Positions 22,696 to 31,030 of a stretch of 35,287 nucleotides of DNA are shown piece by piece. Numbering within the stretch: the first letter of the stretch is position 1; every line of letters starts with the position of its first letter. Source of the stretch: Pseudolabrys sp. (lineage in GTDB: Bacteria; Pseudomonadota; Alphaproteobacteria; Rhizobiales; Xanthobacteraceae). The stretch is taken from the NCBI GenBank assembly GCA_022843325.1, contig JALHNV010000036.1, positions 1 through 35,287 of the forward strand, read 5' to 3'. A model generated the notes under the pieces. That model saw only the letters and a list, made by a program, of their open reading frames with translations. It was not told the origin of the DNA and ran no database searches. The translations under genes and the position numbers were made by a program.

Positions 22696-23661
22696 TTATT
22701 CGAAGTCGATTGACATTGCGTCGTGGATCGACCCGGTAGACCGCAACCTCTTCATGGCATCCTGATTTTGCTTCGCCTTGCCCTCGACCTGTCGCTTGTT
22801 CGGTGCCATCGGCGGAACCTTGACCACTTTCTGAGTGACCTTGGCTTTGGACTTTTCCGCCTCAATCCCCATTCTGGCGTAGTGCGCCAGTTTGAAAAAT
22901 CGATGATCCGTGACGCTCGACAGTTCGTCGGTTGAAAACCCCAATTCGTCCGCGACGGTTTTGACGCCGTCGAAAAACTTCTTCCGGGATTCGGGCTTGG
23001 TCGTCTGCGGGAATGCCTCCGCAAGCTTGGCGTTTTCCGACTGCAAGAGTTCGGAACGCTGCTCAGCGGTTAGCTGGTTCAAAACAGACTTAGGCTCGTT
23101 GGCCTTTTCCAGCACCGCGTGAACCTGTGCGACCATGGCATCGTGCATGGCCTTGTCCTGCACGTACTTGGCAGGATCGGTCATGGCGAGGCTGGGATCG
23201 GGCGCAGGCGGTATCTGGCTGGACAACAAATCAGAAATAGCGGCCACCGATTGATGGACGCGGGTTGCGAGTGCTTCAAGATTTCGGCGCTGATTGCCGA
23301 TCTCCTGAGTTTTCCGGGTGTAGTCCGCAGTTTTCATGTACCCGGCCTTAAGCTCCGAAAGCGGGAGCTTTTCGCCTTGCACATCGATAACAACGTCGTC
23401 CTTTACGGGCTCAGGCTGTTCGCCTTCTTCCGTTTCGGCATCGGTCGTATCGTCTGCGGTTTCGTCGGCCTCTTGCCCATCTTCAACGGGCGCATCCGTC
23501 TCACTGTTGTTATCGGCCCCGGACGGTTCGGCTTCTTGGTTGGCCTCATCAGGCTCCGCAAAGTCGAGGTTGGCGGGGTTGTCGAGTGCATCGGAGGGTT
23601 CGGCCCTATCGCTCAAGGCGTCGTTAGACGCCGAGTTGGCGGGTGCCAATTCGGGGGGCAT
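22696..23661 (-). CDS. Scaffolding protein
   Basis: A 321-residue protein. The first 95 residues are very acidic (Glu, Asp, Ala; EDGQEADETADDTTDAETEE), then a helical middle (LSELKAGYMKTADYTRKTQE, KTQEIGNQRRNLEALATRVH) and a basic C-terminus (KVPPMAPNKRQVEGKAKQNQ), the normal charge layout of scaffolding proteins that bind capsid subunits through their basic end. Its position directly upstream of the capsid gene supports this. Confidence 0.85.
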   Translation of the reverse strand: MPPELAPANSASNDALSDRAEPSDALDNPANLDFAEPDEANQEAEPSGADNNSETDAPVEDGQEADETADDTTDAETEEGEQPEPVKDDVVIDVQGEKLPLSELKAGYMKTADYTRKTQEIGNQRRNLEALATRVHQSVAAISDLLSSQIPPAPDPSLAMTDPAKYVQDKAMHDAMVAQVHAVLEKANEPKSVLNQLTAEQRSELLQSENAKLAEAFPQTTKPESRKKFFDGVKTVADELGFSTDELSSVTDHRFFKLAHYARMGIEAEKSKAKVTQKVVKVPPMAPNKRQVEGKAKQNQDAMKRLRSTGSIHDAMSIDFE

Positions 23662-23688
23662 GTTTAGTCCTTTGCCTAGGATGCCAGA

Positions 23689-23919
23689 TTAAGCTGGCGC
23701 TTGCTTACGCTCAGTCGATTGGCCCTCTTCCGAGATGGCTTCGACGCGCGAGCGCAAATTCCGTACAGCCCTGATATCGGCGGCGTATGCCTGCCGGGCT
23801 TCATGATCGTTGTAGGGAGCAACGACGATCTTATTGACCGCCATCAACTCCAATTCCTGTATGAGCGTTAAGAACAGCGGATTGGCGAGAATGTCCCGCG
23901 CGTCGTCTGCCCGACTCAC
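23689..23919 (-). CDS. Small conserved head-region protein
   Basis: A 76-residue protein. I take the GTG at 23919, which overlaps the upstream stop (GTGA) and follows GGTGGGATG; a frame from 23961 would overlap the previous gene by 46 bases. Helical, with ILANPLFLTLIQELELMAVN and EARQAYAADIRAVRNLRSRV. It lies between the portal and scaffold genes; similar small helical proteins occur there in other podoviruses. Function unknown. Confidence 0.6.
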   Translation of the reverse strand: MSRADDARDILANPLFLTLIQELELMAVNKIVVAPYNDHEARQAYAADIRAVRNLRSRVEAISEEGQSTERKQAPA

Positions 23920-24233
23920 CGTGACATCCCACCCGATGCCTGGTCCCAGAACTGCGACCACTGGCCATCAGTCCATTGCGGACCCTTTTCGCCAGAGAAC
24001 GGGCTGGGCTGGGCCTGCGGGGGAAGGATGTTCATCGGCTGGCCCGGCACCGACATGGCTGGGGGCATGTTCTGCGCTGGCCTCGGTCGCGGCATTGGCA
24101 CAGGCTGGGTTTGCTGCGGCGGAGGCTGGAACGATTCAGCGCTCGGTCCCACGGGGCCTTGAGCAAACTGCGAGGCCATTGGCGACATACCGGCCAGCAT
24201 CATCTTGAAGAAGTCCGCGTTGCTCGGGTTCAC
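23916..24233 (-). CDS. Small Pro/Gln-rich protein
   Basis: A 105-residue protein from GTG 24233, which overlaps the previous stop (GTGA) with GGAG 6-9 bases ahead; the longer frame from ATG 24248 or 24263 would overlap the upstream gene more. The N-terminus is a helix (NADFFKMMLAGMSPMASQFA), the middle is Pro/Gln-rich and likely disordered (PPPQQTQPVPMPRPRP), and the end is GPQWTDGQWSQFWDQASGG. No family is recognised. Its place between the portal and scaffold genes suggests a virion or assembly role. Confidence 0.6.
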   Translation of the reverse strand: MNPSNADFFKMMLAGMSPMASQFAQGPVGPSAESFQPPPQQTQPVPMPRPRPAQNMPPAMSVPGQPMNILPPQAQPSPFSGEKGPQWTDGQWSQFWDQASGGMSR

Positions 24234-24463
24234 TGCGCTGCGCTCCATTCTGACGAGGACCACTTTGAAGTCGGCGCGGCGACGCGAACAATCGGCTTGA
24301 TGCCGAAATGGGCCAGCGAAGGCCGCCAGCCGTTATAGGCGTCAAATACAGAACCATCCGAAAAATGGATGGAATGAACCTCGCCGCCACGGTTCTGCGG
24401 GAATGGCAACAACTCGCCACCCTCTTTCCGCGTGATGTAAATCGGCTTTGGCTTTTCGCTCAT
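24230..24463 (-). CDS. Small hypothetical protein after portal gene
   Basis: A 77-residue protein, ATG overlapping the portal stop (ATGA). It reads MSEKPKPIYITRKEGGELLP, EVHSIHFSDGSVFDAYNGWR, a short beta-type protein with a Ser/Trp-rich tail. Unknown function; coupled to the portal gene and to the next small gene. Confidence 0.6.
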   Translation of the reverse strand: MSEKPKPIYITRKEGGELLPFPQNRGGEVHSIHFSDGSVFDAYNGWRPSLAHFGIKPIVRVAAPTSKWSSSEWSAAQ

Positions 24464-26676
24464 TGCGCAGTCTCCATCTGATCGTTGCGCTCAAAAGCCT
24501 TGCCGATCGATGCCGCGTGCGCCTTCTCAATATCCGACTGGCGCTGCTTTTCGGCCCGCGCGTCCTCACGGTCCATCTTCTCGCGCTCTAGCTGGACCTG
24601 AACGGCGATTTTCTCGAACTCGATCTTCTCAGCCGAGGCGATCTTTTCCCGTTCCAACTGCAACTTGTTTGCCTCAGTGGCGGCCTTAAGCTGCGCCTCC
24701 TGAATGCGGGCCTCGGTTTCCTTCTCAAGCTCGGCCTGCTTCACCACAAGGTCAGCATCGCGCTGCTGCTGTTCCTTGCTGGCGTCAACCTGCATTTTCT
24801 TGTCGGCAATCTGTAGCGCGACCTGACCCTTGACCTGTTCGATCTGGATTTGGCCTTGAACCTTAACCTGCTCAGGATCGGGCTTGCTGGCCGCTGCCTG
24901 CAACTTCTGTTGCACCTCTTGCGGGTCAGGCTTCGTAAAATAGAGGTCAGGAGACTTGAGCCCGGCCGCCATAACCGTCTTGGCAATGCCGTTGTAAAGC
25001 TGTTCCGGTTTGACCAGCGGATTGTCCGGCCCGAACGCGGCCATTACCTTTTCCTGCAACCCAACGATGATCTGCATCATCATCATGTCGCGTTCACGGG
25101 TGCCCGCACCAAGGCCGGTATTCACCGTGACATCCATGTTCGCGTCCCAGCTCCGGGGATCGAACTCAACCCATTGCCTGCGCAGCCTGACCGTGCGCGG
25201 CTTGTCCTGATGCTGGATAATCAGCTTGAGCAAGCCCCGAAACACCGGCTTGAGGCTGTTAGCGACAGTCCGCACCATCATTTCGGTCTGACCAATGCCA
25301 GCCTGCTCAATCATGGCAGACGCCTTGGCCGTCATGTTTTGCAGTGCGTCAGAGGCCATGCCGCTGGAGGCGTCCGAAAGCCCGGTGCGGTCGTGCTTTT
25401 CCTGATCCAGATATTCGAGCATCTGGAACGATTTGTCCGCGACGAACGGAACCTGATTGTAGGCCAGCGCCGTTCTTACATCGATGCCCTGGCTGACACG
25501 GATCGGCTTGCCGAAAGCCGGGTTCGTCACCGCGTCTGGATTAGCGATCGCGCCTTCCTGAACGGTCGGCTGCGGGTTGTTCTGCCAGTACAGGTTATCG
25601 AGCGTCTGGCGCAGCAGGACCGTCTTGATCCGCTGAATGTCCATCACATCGTCGGAGACCGAATTGCCTTCCCATTGGTGCGGGCGGCGCTCGCAAACGA
25701 TGTCAGCGTAGTTCGGCTCGTCCCATTCCTCGTTCTCAAGCAAATGCTTTTCAGACAATCCGCCCGCATAAACCAGCCTGCGCAGTTCCGCGATGCCGTC
25801 GTTGTCGTAGTCCACCCGAACCAGCAGTTCGTAGTAGTCCACCTCCTGCATAGCCTTTGCCGCGTCGTCCTCCTGAACCAGAAGATCACGGCGGCGAACC
25901 TGTTCCTCAATGTCCTGCTCACCCGTGCCGTACTCGGCCATAGGCAGGTCGTCTATTTTCTCCCGGTTGTAGCCCATGGCTACCAGGTCAGACCGGCGAA
26001 GTTTCAGGTTTTCTCCGACCACGGCAGCGTCAAGAATGCACGTCGCGTCGGAGTGAATCAGGAAGTTCTCGGGCCGAACCGCGCGCAAACGGGTATGGGA
26101 TTTCTTGTCTCGGCGGCGGATTTTCACGTCATGGAGCGTAACTGGTCCTTCCGGCCCCATTTCCTCCCGCGCCGTGTGCGCCAAGACCTCAACGTCATCG
26201 CCCGCCGCGATCTGCGCAAAGGCCATCTCGTCAAGGCCGGTATGCTCAGATACCCGAACCTCGATCTTTTCCTCTTGGTACCACTTGATGATACCGTTGC
26301 GCAGTCTCAGCGCGTCGTCAATCGCGTCGTGTACCGCGTCCTCGCCGTTGCTCTCAGGGAAGGCGATGTAGTTGACGTAATCCGTGGCCTGTTCGGCCAT
26401 CGCCTCGTCGCCCTGCTCAACGGGCTCGTATTCAACCACCTTGTCACTGCCCAGAATGATGCGCAGGATCGACGGTAGAACCTTCTTGATTTCCCCTCGC
26501 ACGTCACGGGAAACGACTCTTGACCGGCCATCATCGGACGGCGTGTCTTTCATTTCACCGTTGTAATATTCCATAGCCTTGACGCGATCCACCGATTGCT
26601 CATCGCGATAAGCTTCGGCGTCCTTCACAAGGTTATAAACAACCTTGCAAAGGTCCTGATCGGTCATGTCTGGCAT
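24460..26676 (-). CDS. Portal protein, P22-like
   Basis: A 738-residue protein, close to the 725 residues of P22 gp1. The N-terminus has RVKAMEYYNGEMKD and GRSRVVSRDVRGEIKKVLPS, IVCERRPHQWEGNSV in the middle, and DRTGLSDASSGMASDALQNM further on, all of the P22-type portal family. About 150 C-terminal residues form a long charged coiled coil (LEREKIASAEKIEFEKIAVQ and onward), which corresponds to the portal barrel. It builds the dodecameric ring for DNA entry and exit. Small genes and scaffold follow. Confidence 0.9.
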   Translation of the reverse strand: MPDMTDQDLCKVVYNLVKDAEAYRDEQSVDRVKAMEYYNGEMKDTPSDDGRSRVVSRDVRGEIKKVLPSILRIILGSDKVVEYEPVEQGDEAMAEQATDYVNYIAFPESNGEDAVHDAIDDALRLRNGIIKWYQEEKIEVRVSEHTGLDEMAFAQIAAGDDVEVLAHTAREEMGPEGPVTLHDVKIRRRDKKSHTRLRAVRPENFLIHSDATCILDAAVVGENLKLRRSDLVAMGYNREKIDDLPMAEYGTGEQDIEEQVRRRDLLVQEDDAAKAMQEVDYYELLVRVDYDNDGIAELRRLVYAGGLSEKHLLENEEWDEPNYADIVCERRPHQWEGNSVSDDVMDIQRIKTVLLRQTLDNLYWQNNPQPTVQEGAIANPDAVTNPAFGKPIRVSQGIDVRTALAYNQVPFVADKSFQMLEYLDQEKHDRTGLSDASSGMASDALQNMTAKASAMIEQAGIGQTEMMVRTVANSLKPVFRGLLKLIIQHQDKPRTVRLRRQWVEFDPRSWDANMDVTVNTGLGAGTRERDMMMMQIIVGLQEKVMAAFGPDNPLVKPEQLYNGIAKTVMAAGLKSPDLYFTKPDPQEVQQKLQAAASKPDPEQVKVQGQIQIEQVKGQVALQIADKKMQVDASKEQQQRDADLVVKQAELEKETEARIQEAQLKAATEANKLQLEREKIASAEKIEFEKIAVQVQLEREKMDREDARAEKQRQSDIEKAHAASIGKAFERNDQMETAQ

Positions 26677-26679
26677 ATA

Positions 26680-27981
26680 TTAGGCTACCTTGCGGGCCTT
26701 GAAGTCCCAGCCCTTGTCTTTGGTCTTGGGCTCTTCGTAAGCAACACACATCAGGCCGAAAGCATCGGCCCCGTGGCTTGACCAGTCATGCTCAGGGCCA
26801 AGGCCGATGTTGCGATCATCCTCTGACCGCTTTTCGTGGTACCAGCCCAGCGCATCGCGCCCGGCCTCGGTTGACTCAGCATCGAACCAGATAGACGGGA
26901 ACACCCGGCGCGCTGCTTCAATGCGAAGCCTTGCAGCGCCCTTGCCCTGGTTGGGGATGGTAACCGTAGAATATCCCGCCGCTCGGAAGCCGCTCTCGAA
27001 TGAGGCGTCATAAACGCGGTCATTCGTGGTGCCGTCGTGTGGCAGATAGATATCCGCCTTGTTCGGCGTGAAGCCCTTAGAGTGAAGCCACTGGATATGC
27101 GTGGCTAACGGCTGACCCACAGCCTCGTAGTATTCCCTGAGCCGTATTTCCTTGCCGACAAACTGAGACGGCCACATTGCGAAGGCGTCGGCTTTGGCTC
27201 CCGTGCCACCAAGATCGCAGTACACGCGAATCCGCATGATCGGATCGAAGGCAACGCGGCCTATTCTGCCCTCAGCCTTGGCCTGAGACAGTGGCTTGGC
27301 GAAGTAAGCACCATCCACCACACTGACAAAATCGCCCTCCCAGACATGCTCGTATTGGTCCGGGCGCTTCTCCTGATCCTCAAGGCGGGTCTTGTTCAAT
27401 ACCGAGGGAAACCACGGGTTATCGCGCCAGTTGAGCTGGACGAACCGGCTCTCAGAAGGCGGACTTTCTCTAAAGCGCTTGTGGGTCGCGCTGTTCTTGC
27501 GCTCAGGGTTCCACGTCACCCAGATTTCTGCATCCTCTTCGCGGACTGTCGGGATGGCCTTCGACCACGCCGCCTCGGCCACTGGTTCCGCCTCGTCCAC
27601 CCAGAGCAACCGGATGCGCGATTTCGATTTGATGCTGTCGAGGTTACGCCGCAGGCCGATAAACGCGAAGTCTATCTTGCGGTCCCGCGTTCTTATGTAT
27701 TTCTCGCCAACGTCGTAGTTGGCTGCCAACCAAGGCTCAGAAGCAATAGCCGCCTTGACCTCGGCCATGGAGCTTTCGTCAAGCGAGTTCATAAACTCGC
27801 GCCCGCAGACGATCACCCCAGGTTCATCAGCCGCCGCGCACCGTAGCCCTTGCACAGCAGCCATCTTGGCGAATGAACGTGTCTTGGCTGAGCCGCGACC
27901 GCCATAAGCCCCCCGGTACATTGCCGGGCCAGAGAACACCGGCACCAGCTTTTCGGGGAGATTAACCCGTACTGCCGTCAT
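26680..27981 (-). CDS. Terminase large subunit
   Basis: A 433-residue protein. Walker A GAYGGRGSAKTRS (24-36), Walker B LLWVDEAE (125-132), coupling motif TWNP (156-159). The nuclease domain has likely metal ligands Asp256 (VYCDLGG), Asp315 (LPHDGT) and Asp406 (SHGADAFGL). It is of the PBSX/Terminase_3 type. The protein pumps DNA into the head and cuts it. The small terminase gene overlaps its start by 20 bases. The cutting mode (cos or pac) cannot be seen from the sequence. Confidence 0.95.
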   Translation of the reverse strand: MTAVRVNLPEKLVPVFSGPAMYRGAYGGRGSAKTRSFAKMAAVQGLRCAAADEPGVIVCGREFMNSLDESSMAEVKAAIASEPWLAANYDVGEKYIRTRDRKIDFAFIGLRRNLDSIKSKSRIRLLWVDEAEPVAEAAWSKAIPTVREEDAEIWVTWNPERKNSATHKRFRESPPSESRFVQLNWRDNPWFPSVLNKTRLEDQEKRPDQYEHVWEGDFVSVVDGAYFAKPLSQAKAEGRIGRVAFDPIMRIRVYCDLGGTGAKADAFAMWPSQFVGKEIRLREYYEAVGQPLATHIQWLHSKGFTPNKADIYLPHDGTTNDRVYDASFESGFRAAGYSTVTIPNQGKGAARLRIEAARRVFPSIWFDAESTEAGRDALGWYHEKRSEDDRNIGLGPEHDWSSHGADAFGLMCVAYEEPKTKDKGWDFKARKVA

Positions 27982-28270
27982 CGGCCGATACAGGAACTAA
28001 TTCAATGCGACTGATCCGAATGGGCGGCTCGTCATCATCGCCGCCGATCAAAGCCTGCGCCACCTTGCCGTCTACCCGGTCGCCAAATTCCTTGATGGCC
28101 GCAACATCGCCCCCTTCGACTTTCTTAAGCAGTTGGTCGGCCAGGCGCTCCAGAGCCTTCGGGTCGCTTTCCTCGCGGCGCTTGATCGCGCGGATGATGG
28201 CGTCCTGCCATATTTTAGTGCGTTTTGGCCTGCCCGCTGGATTGCCTGACTGGCCGGGTTCAAACGGCAT
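27962..28270 (-). CDS. Terminase small subunit-like (DUF5681)
   Basis: A 102-residue protein from ATG 28270 (GTG 28282 is an alternative, adding 4 residues). It opens FEPGQSGNPAGRPKR, the signature of DUF5681-type proteins found upstream of large terminase genes, then has a helical, DNA-binding-like middle (IWQDAIIRAIKRREESDPKA, LADQLLKKVEGGDVAAIKEF). It probably recognises phage DNA for packaging. It overlaps the large terminase gene by 20 bases. Confidence 0.75.
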   Translation of the reverse strand: MPFEPGQSGNPAGRPKRTKIWQDAIIRAIKRREESDPKALERLADQLLKKVEGGDVAAIKEFGDRVDGKVAQALIGGDDDEPPIRISRIELVPVSADDGSTG

Positions 28271-28282
28271 TGTTTTGGACAC

Positions 28283-28389
28283 CTAAACTGTTGCGAGCGA
28301 AACTTATTCAATCCGTCCGGCTTGCAGGAATTGCGCGCCCTAGTCATGCGGGCCAGCGCGCTAGTTCTTAGCCACGATCCCTGCCGTGA
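28283..28389. other. Short gap before terminase genes
   Basis: No gene seen on either strand. The sequence is moderately AT-rich on the minus strand near GATTGAATAAGTTTCGC, which could hold a promoter or a packaging site, but no clear -35/-10 pair or repeat is visible. Confidence 0.3.
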
Positions 28390-28698
28390 TTAACCGCAGT
28401 GGCCGGTATGCTCCGCGGTTCGGAGTGGCCCTGAACTGTGAACCCCGCCGGAACCGATCCGGCCTGTGAAAACCCGCTCGGGATAAACAATCCGTGGGTC
28501 ATCAAGGGGGAACTTCAAACGGTCGTGCTCGGCCTTGGCCAAGGCATAACCAACCTCATAGGCAACTTCTTCGTTGTCGTATTCGCCACACTGGCGAGAA
28601 TTGCCAGTCGACTTTCCATCCGCATCTTCGTGGTACCGCGTCACAACGTAACGAGTGATCGGGCGAACGCGATATTCGATCTTGCTGATATCAGCCAT
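28390..28698 (-). CDS. Conserved phage hypothetical protein
   Basis: A 102-residue protein starting MADISKIEYRVRPITRYVVT. The ATG at 28698 is chosen because an upstream start would run through the terminator at 28736-28765; AAAGG is nearby. The region YRVRPITRYVVTRYHEDADG, GEYDNEEVAYEVGYALAKAE, HDRLKFPLDDPRIVYPE resembles small proteins of rhizobial phages. It is the first gene after the early terminator and so may start the late operon. Function unknown. Confidence 0.65.
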   Translation of the reverse strand: MADISKIEYRVRPITRYVVTRYHEDADGKSTGNSRQCGEYDNEEVAYEVGYALAKAEHDRLKFPLDDPRIVYPERVFTGRIGSGGVHSSGPLRTAEHTGHCG

Positions 28699-28735
28699 GG
28701 AGTAGCCTTTCTGAGGCCGCAGCCTCCTGAACGCG

Positions 28736-28765
28736 AAAACCCGCCAACGGATTTCTCCGGGCGGG
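28736..28765 (-). terminator. Early operon terminator
   Basis: Minus strand: CCCGCC-CGGA, loop GAAA, TCCG-TT-GGCGGG, followed by TTTTCG. The GAAA tetraloop and 10-pair stem with a two-base bulge make a strong terminator. It ends the early operon after the gene at 28839-29414, and would need antitermination or a new promoter for late genes. Confidence 0.85.
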
Positions 28766-28838
28766 CGCAAGAATGAATGTCCCATTACGCCACCAAATTG
28801 AACGATTGCAACCAATCCCGCAAAGTTGTTCACCGCTT

Positions 28839-29414
28839 TCACAGCCGCAGCGCGCGAACCAGCGCGTTCAAGCCCAGCCGCAGATTGCCATAGTCCGCTT
28901 CGCTAAGCTCCAGCACTGGCCGGTTATCGACGCACACCGCGAACAGAATGTCCCGCACGGCTATCCCATGATCCCGGCACACCGCCATGATAGCGTCATA
29001 GGTGATCCTGAACTGATCGCGCGCCTCGGCTATCTTGTCGTCGCTCGGCTCGGGGCTGGTGTTCTTTCCCCCACCAACCATTGAGAACGACGGCGACTTG
29101 ACCTGTCCGGCTCCCCGCTTCAGCTCGTAGCCCATGATGTTGGCGTGACGGCGAACAATGGACGCCCACCTGTCCCCCGCGTCGTATTGAGCCTGGGTGA
29201 TGCTGCCGGGGTTGCTTTTGTCCTGCCGGTTTCTCAGCAGCAGGACCCCCAGCGTAAATCCCGCCAAGGCGTCACCGGGGCTGTCGAGTTCTAGCCCGTG
29301 CCGCTTGTTCTCGCGAATGCGGACGGCCAAGACCTCAGGCGCTATTTCAGCTTTCTCTCCCCGGCTTTTGCCTGAGGCGGATCGCTGGACGTTCTTCTTG
29401 CGGGGGCGGGCCAT
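28839..29414 (-). CDS. Conserved basic phage protein, end of early operon
   Basis: A 191-residue protein. ATG 29414 overlaps the upstream stop (TGATG) and gives [20 protein letters not shown], a basic N-terminus. Later motifs are SITQAQYDAGDRWASIVRRH and VCRDHGIAVRDILFAVCVDN. I recall such proteins from rhizobial phages, unassigned. Its place, last in the early operon directly before a terminator and the late genes, is where lambda-type phages keep their late antiterminator Q. That analogy is inference only. Confidence 0.65.
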   Translation of the reverse strand: MARPRKKNVQRSASGKSRGEKAEIAPEVLAVRIRENKRHGLELDSPGDALAGFTLGVLLLRNRQDKSNPGSITQAQYDAGDRWASIVRRHANIMGYELKRGAGQVKSPSFSMVGGGKNTSPEPSDDKIAEARDQFRITYDAIMAVCRDHGIAVRDILFAVCVDNRPVLELSEADYGNLRLGLNALVRALRL

Positions 29415-29983
29415 CAGGCTTTGGCCTGCTTCAGTTCCCAATCAACCCGGAATGCCTCAAGCGTCCAATCGATCACCCTCGCATCCTCTGGCATCCGCGA
29501 ACGGAGAATGTCCGCCACCGGTTCATATTTCCGAACTGCGTGCATCACCGTCGTATGGTCCCTGCCGCCGAACTGACGGCCGATCTGGGGGAAAGACCGG
29601 TCCGTCAGCAGCTTCGCCAGCATGATCGCCAAATGTCTCGGGGCGACCACATTTGCAGTGCGCCGTGAGGATAGCAGTTCGTTCTTCCGAATGCCGCTCA
29701 GGCCGCACACCGCTTCAATGATTTCCGCAATAACCACAGGCCCGCCGTTCGGCATCACTACCGGCCCCTCATATCTGACCTCGATTGGCTCTGCCTCTGG
29801 CTGCGGCGCGGTGATCTCGATTCTCAACCGGCCGTCCTTCCCCTTGACGCCCTTCGACCGCCGCGAAAGGTCGATCTCCGAAATCGGTTTCGGGATTTGG
29901 AATTGCCCCAACCGGCTGCGGCCTTCCATAAACCGTCTGTGCATCTCGCGCTGTGTCGGCGTCGCGTGTTCGATCATCGTCAT
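29414..29983 (-). CDS. DnaA domain IV-like DNA-binding protein
   Basis: A 189-residue protein. ATG 29983 overlaps the GcrA-like gene's stop (ATGA) and GAGGGGG lies upstream. The C-terminal part (about residues 84-160) is the DnaA DNA-binding domain: [40 protein letters not shown]. The signature [12 protein letters not shown] is intact. There is no AAA+ ATPase domain, so it should bind DnaA boxes without initiating by itself. It could serve the phage origin or compete with host DnaA. It is of a type common in alphaproteobacterial phages. Confidence 0.9.
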   Translation of the reverse strand: MTMIEHATPTQREMHRRFMEGRSRLGQFQIPKPISEIDLSRRSKGVKGKDGRLRIEITAPQPEAEPIEVRYEGPVVMPNGGPVVIAEIIEAVCGLSGIRKNELLSSRRTANVVAPRHLAIMLAKLLTDRSFPQIGRQFGGRDHTTVMHAVRKYEPVADILRSRMPEDARVIDWTLEAFRVDWELKQAKA

Positions 29984-30444
29984 GCTGCAAACCCCCTCGA
30001 AACAAACGGTAACCGGCTTTTGTTGACCGGCTTGATCCAGACAATCGCGTGACATCCAGGGCAGTAGCTGGAGCCTTCCTGCTTTGGCTGGCCGCAGTAG
30101 AAAGTTTCGCCGTCGATTATTTCCGGGTACCGACAATCTCTGTCCATCAGGCCCATGAACGAGATGCCGAGGAAGTGAGCGCGCATGGGCGATACCGGCG
30201 GCTCAAGCTCGCGCGGCCGGTTTTGAACGGCTGGCTTCTTGCGCCGGGCCACCTTCGGATGGTTCTTCGAATGCGATCCCGCAGGCTGATAGGTCTTGAT
30301 GATCCCTCGCCTATGCGCAGCGCCCATAACCGCGCTTCGACTGACGCCCAATTCGGTCGCTATCTCGCGGAACGAAAGCTTTTCCGCGCAAAGCACCCGT
30401 AACCGATCGATCCGATCTTCAGTCCAAGTAATTCTAGCCACCAT
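29980..30444 (-). CDS. GcrA-family cell-cycle regulator homologue
   Basis: A 154-residue protein from ATG 30444 (AAGGGGGAAGG upstream; overlaps the upstream gene by 11 bases). Residues 1-50 ([40 protein letters not shown]) match the GcrA DNA-binding region. The C-terminus [20 protein letters not shown] with [10 protein letters not shown] matches its sigma-factor-binding, Cys-containing end. Host GcrA binds sigma-70 and activates promoters with methylated GANTC sites. Phage copies probably redirect this system. No CcrM-like GANTC methylase is seen in the window. Confidence 0.85.
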   Translation of the reverse strand: MVARITWTEDRIDRLRVLCAEKLSFREIATELGVSRSAVMGAAHRRGIIKTYQPAGSHSKNHPKVARRKKPAVQNRPRELEPPVSPMRAHFLGISFMGLMDRDCRYPEIIDGETFYCGQPKQEGSSYCPGCHAIVWIKPVNKSRLPFVSRGFAA

Positions 30445-31030
30445 TGCCTTCCCCCTTGATAAGCCGCAGTAGCGACGGAGAAACACCGCCCTTTGGCTCG
30501 ATGCCTTCGCGGCGACACTCCCGCTCAAAAACAATGCGATTGGCCGCCTCTATTTCCTTCAACGATCCTTCCCGGCGTTGCTTCTGTGTCGGCCCCGCCT
30601 CGATCCCCCAGTTCTCGCCGTACTTGGCTTTGAGGTCCGCAACGGTCGGCCGGCTGGCTCGATCATCCGGCGGGGGTAACGCGCGCTTCCGTTCTTCGGC
30701 GCGTCGGTCGTATTCCTGGCGCCTGCGCACCGGCTCGTATTCGGCCTCGCAGAAGTCCCGAATCTCCGCGACCGCAGGAAGCCACTTGGATCGGCCCGGA
30801 ATGCCCGTGCGCGGGTCTGTGACGCGCTTGATGATGTCCACCGGGTAATCCGCCATCACCGCAGCAATCGCCGCGACGTACAGGTCTGGATTTTCGGCGT
30901 CACCCCTTCGATAGCAGCCCAACAACAGAGCCGCCCTCTCCGCTGCGTATGCCGCCCGGTGGGGGTCGGTCGAACTCCCGCATTCGTCCGACGAGATCGG
31001 CGGCAGCGTCTTGAACTGACCGTTTTGCAT
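30434..31030 (-). CDS. Conserved primosome-region protein
   Basis: A 198-residue protein. ATG 31030 gives a frame that overlaps the DnaT-like gene by 131 bases; a TTG at 30925 with GGAGAGG ahead would shorten this overlap. The conserved core is AYAAERAALLLGCYRRGDAE, LYVAAIAAVMADYPVDIIKR, VTDPRTGIPGRSKWLPAVAE, IRDFCE, a pattern I recall in rhizobial phage replication clusters and similar in style to helicase-loader partners. The C-terminus is charged. Function in replication is inferred from neighbours. Confidence 0.65.
   Translation of the reverse strand: MQNGQFKTLPPISSDECGSSTDPHRAAYAAERAALLLGCYRRGDAENPDLYVAAIAAVMADYPVDIIKRVTDPRTGIPGRSKWLPAVAEIRDFCEAEYEPVRRRQEYDRRAEERKRALPPPDDRASRPTVADLKAKYGENWGIEAGPTQKQRREGSLKEIEAANRIVFERECRREGIEPKGGVSPSLLRLIKGEGNGG

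Noticed and set aside
22696..23661. Protease-scaffold fusion
   Set aside because: No Ser-His catalytic pattern; the acidic N-terminus and basic C-terminus fit a plain scaffold.
24850..26478. 542-codon plus-strand frame opposite the portal gene
   Set aside because: It is a shadow of the portal gene caused by high GC at third codon positions; the product has no domain-like features.
28699..28842. Upstream extension of the gene at 28390
   Set aside because: It passes through a strong terminator hairpin, and the conserved protein begins at MADISKIEYRV.
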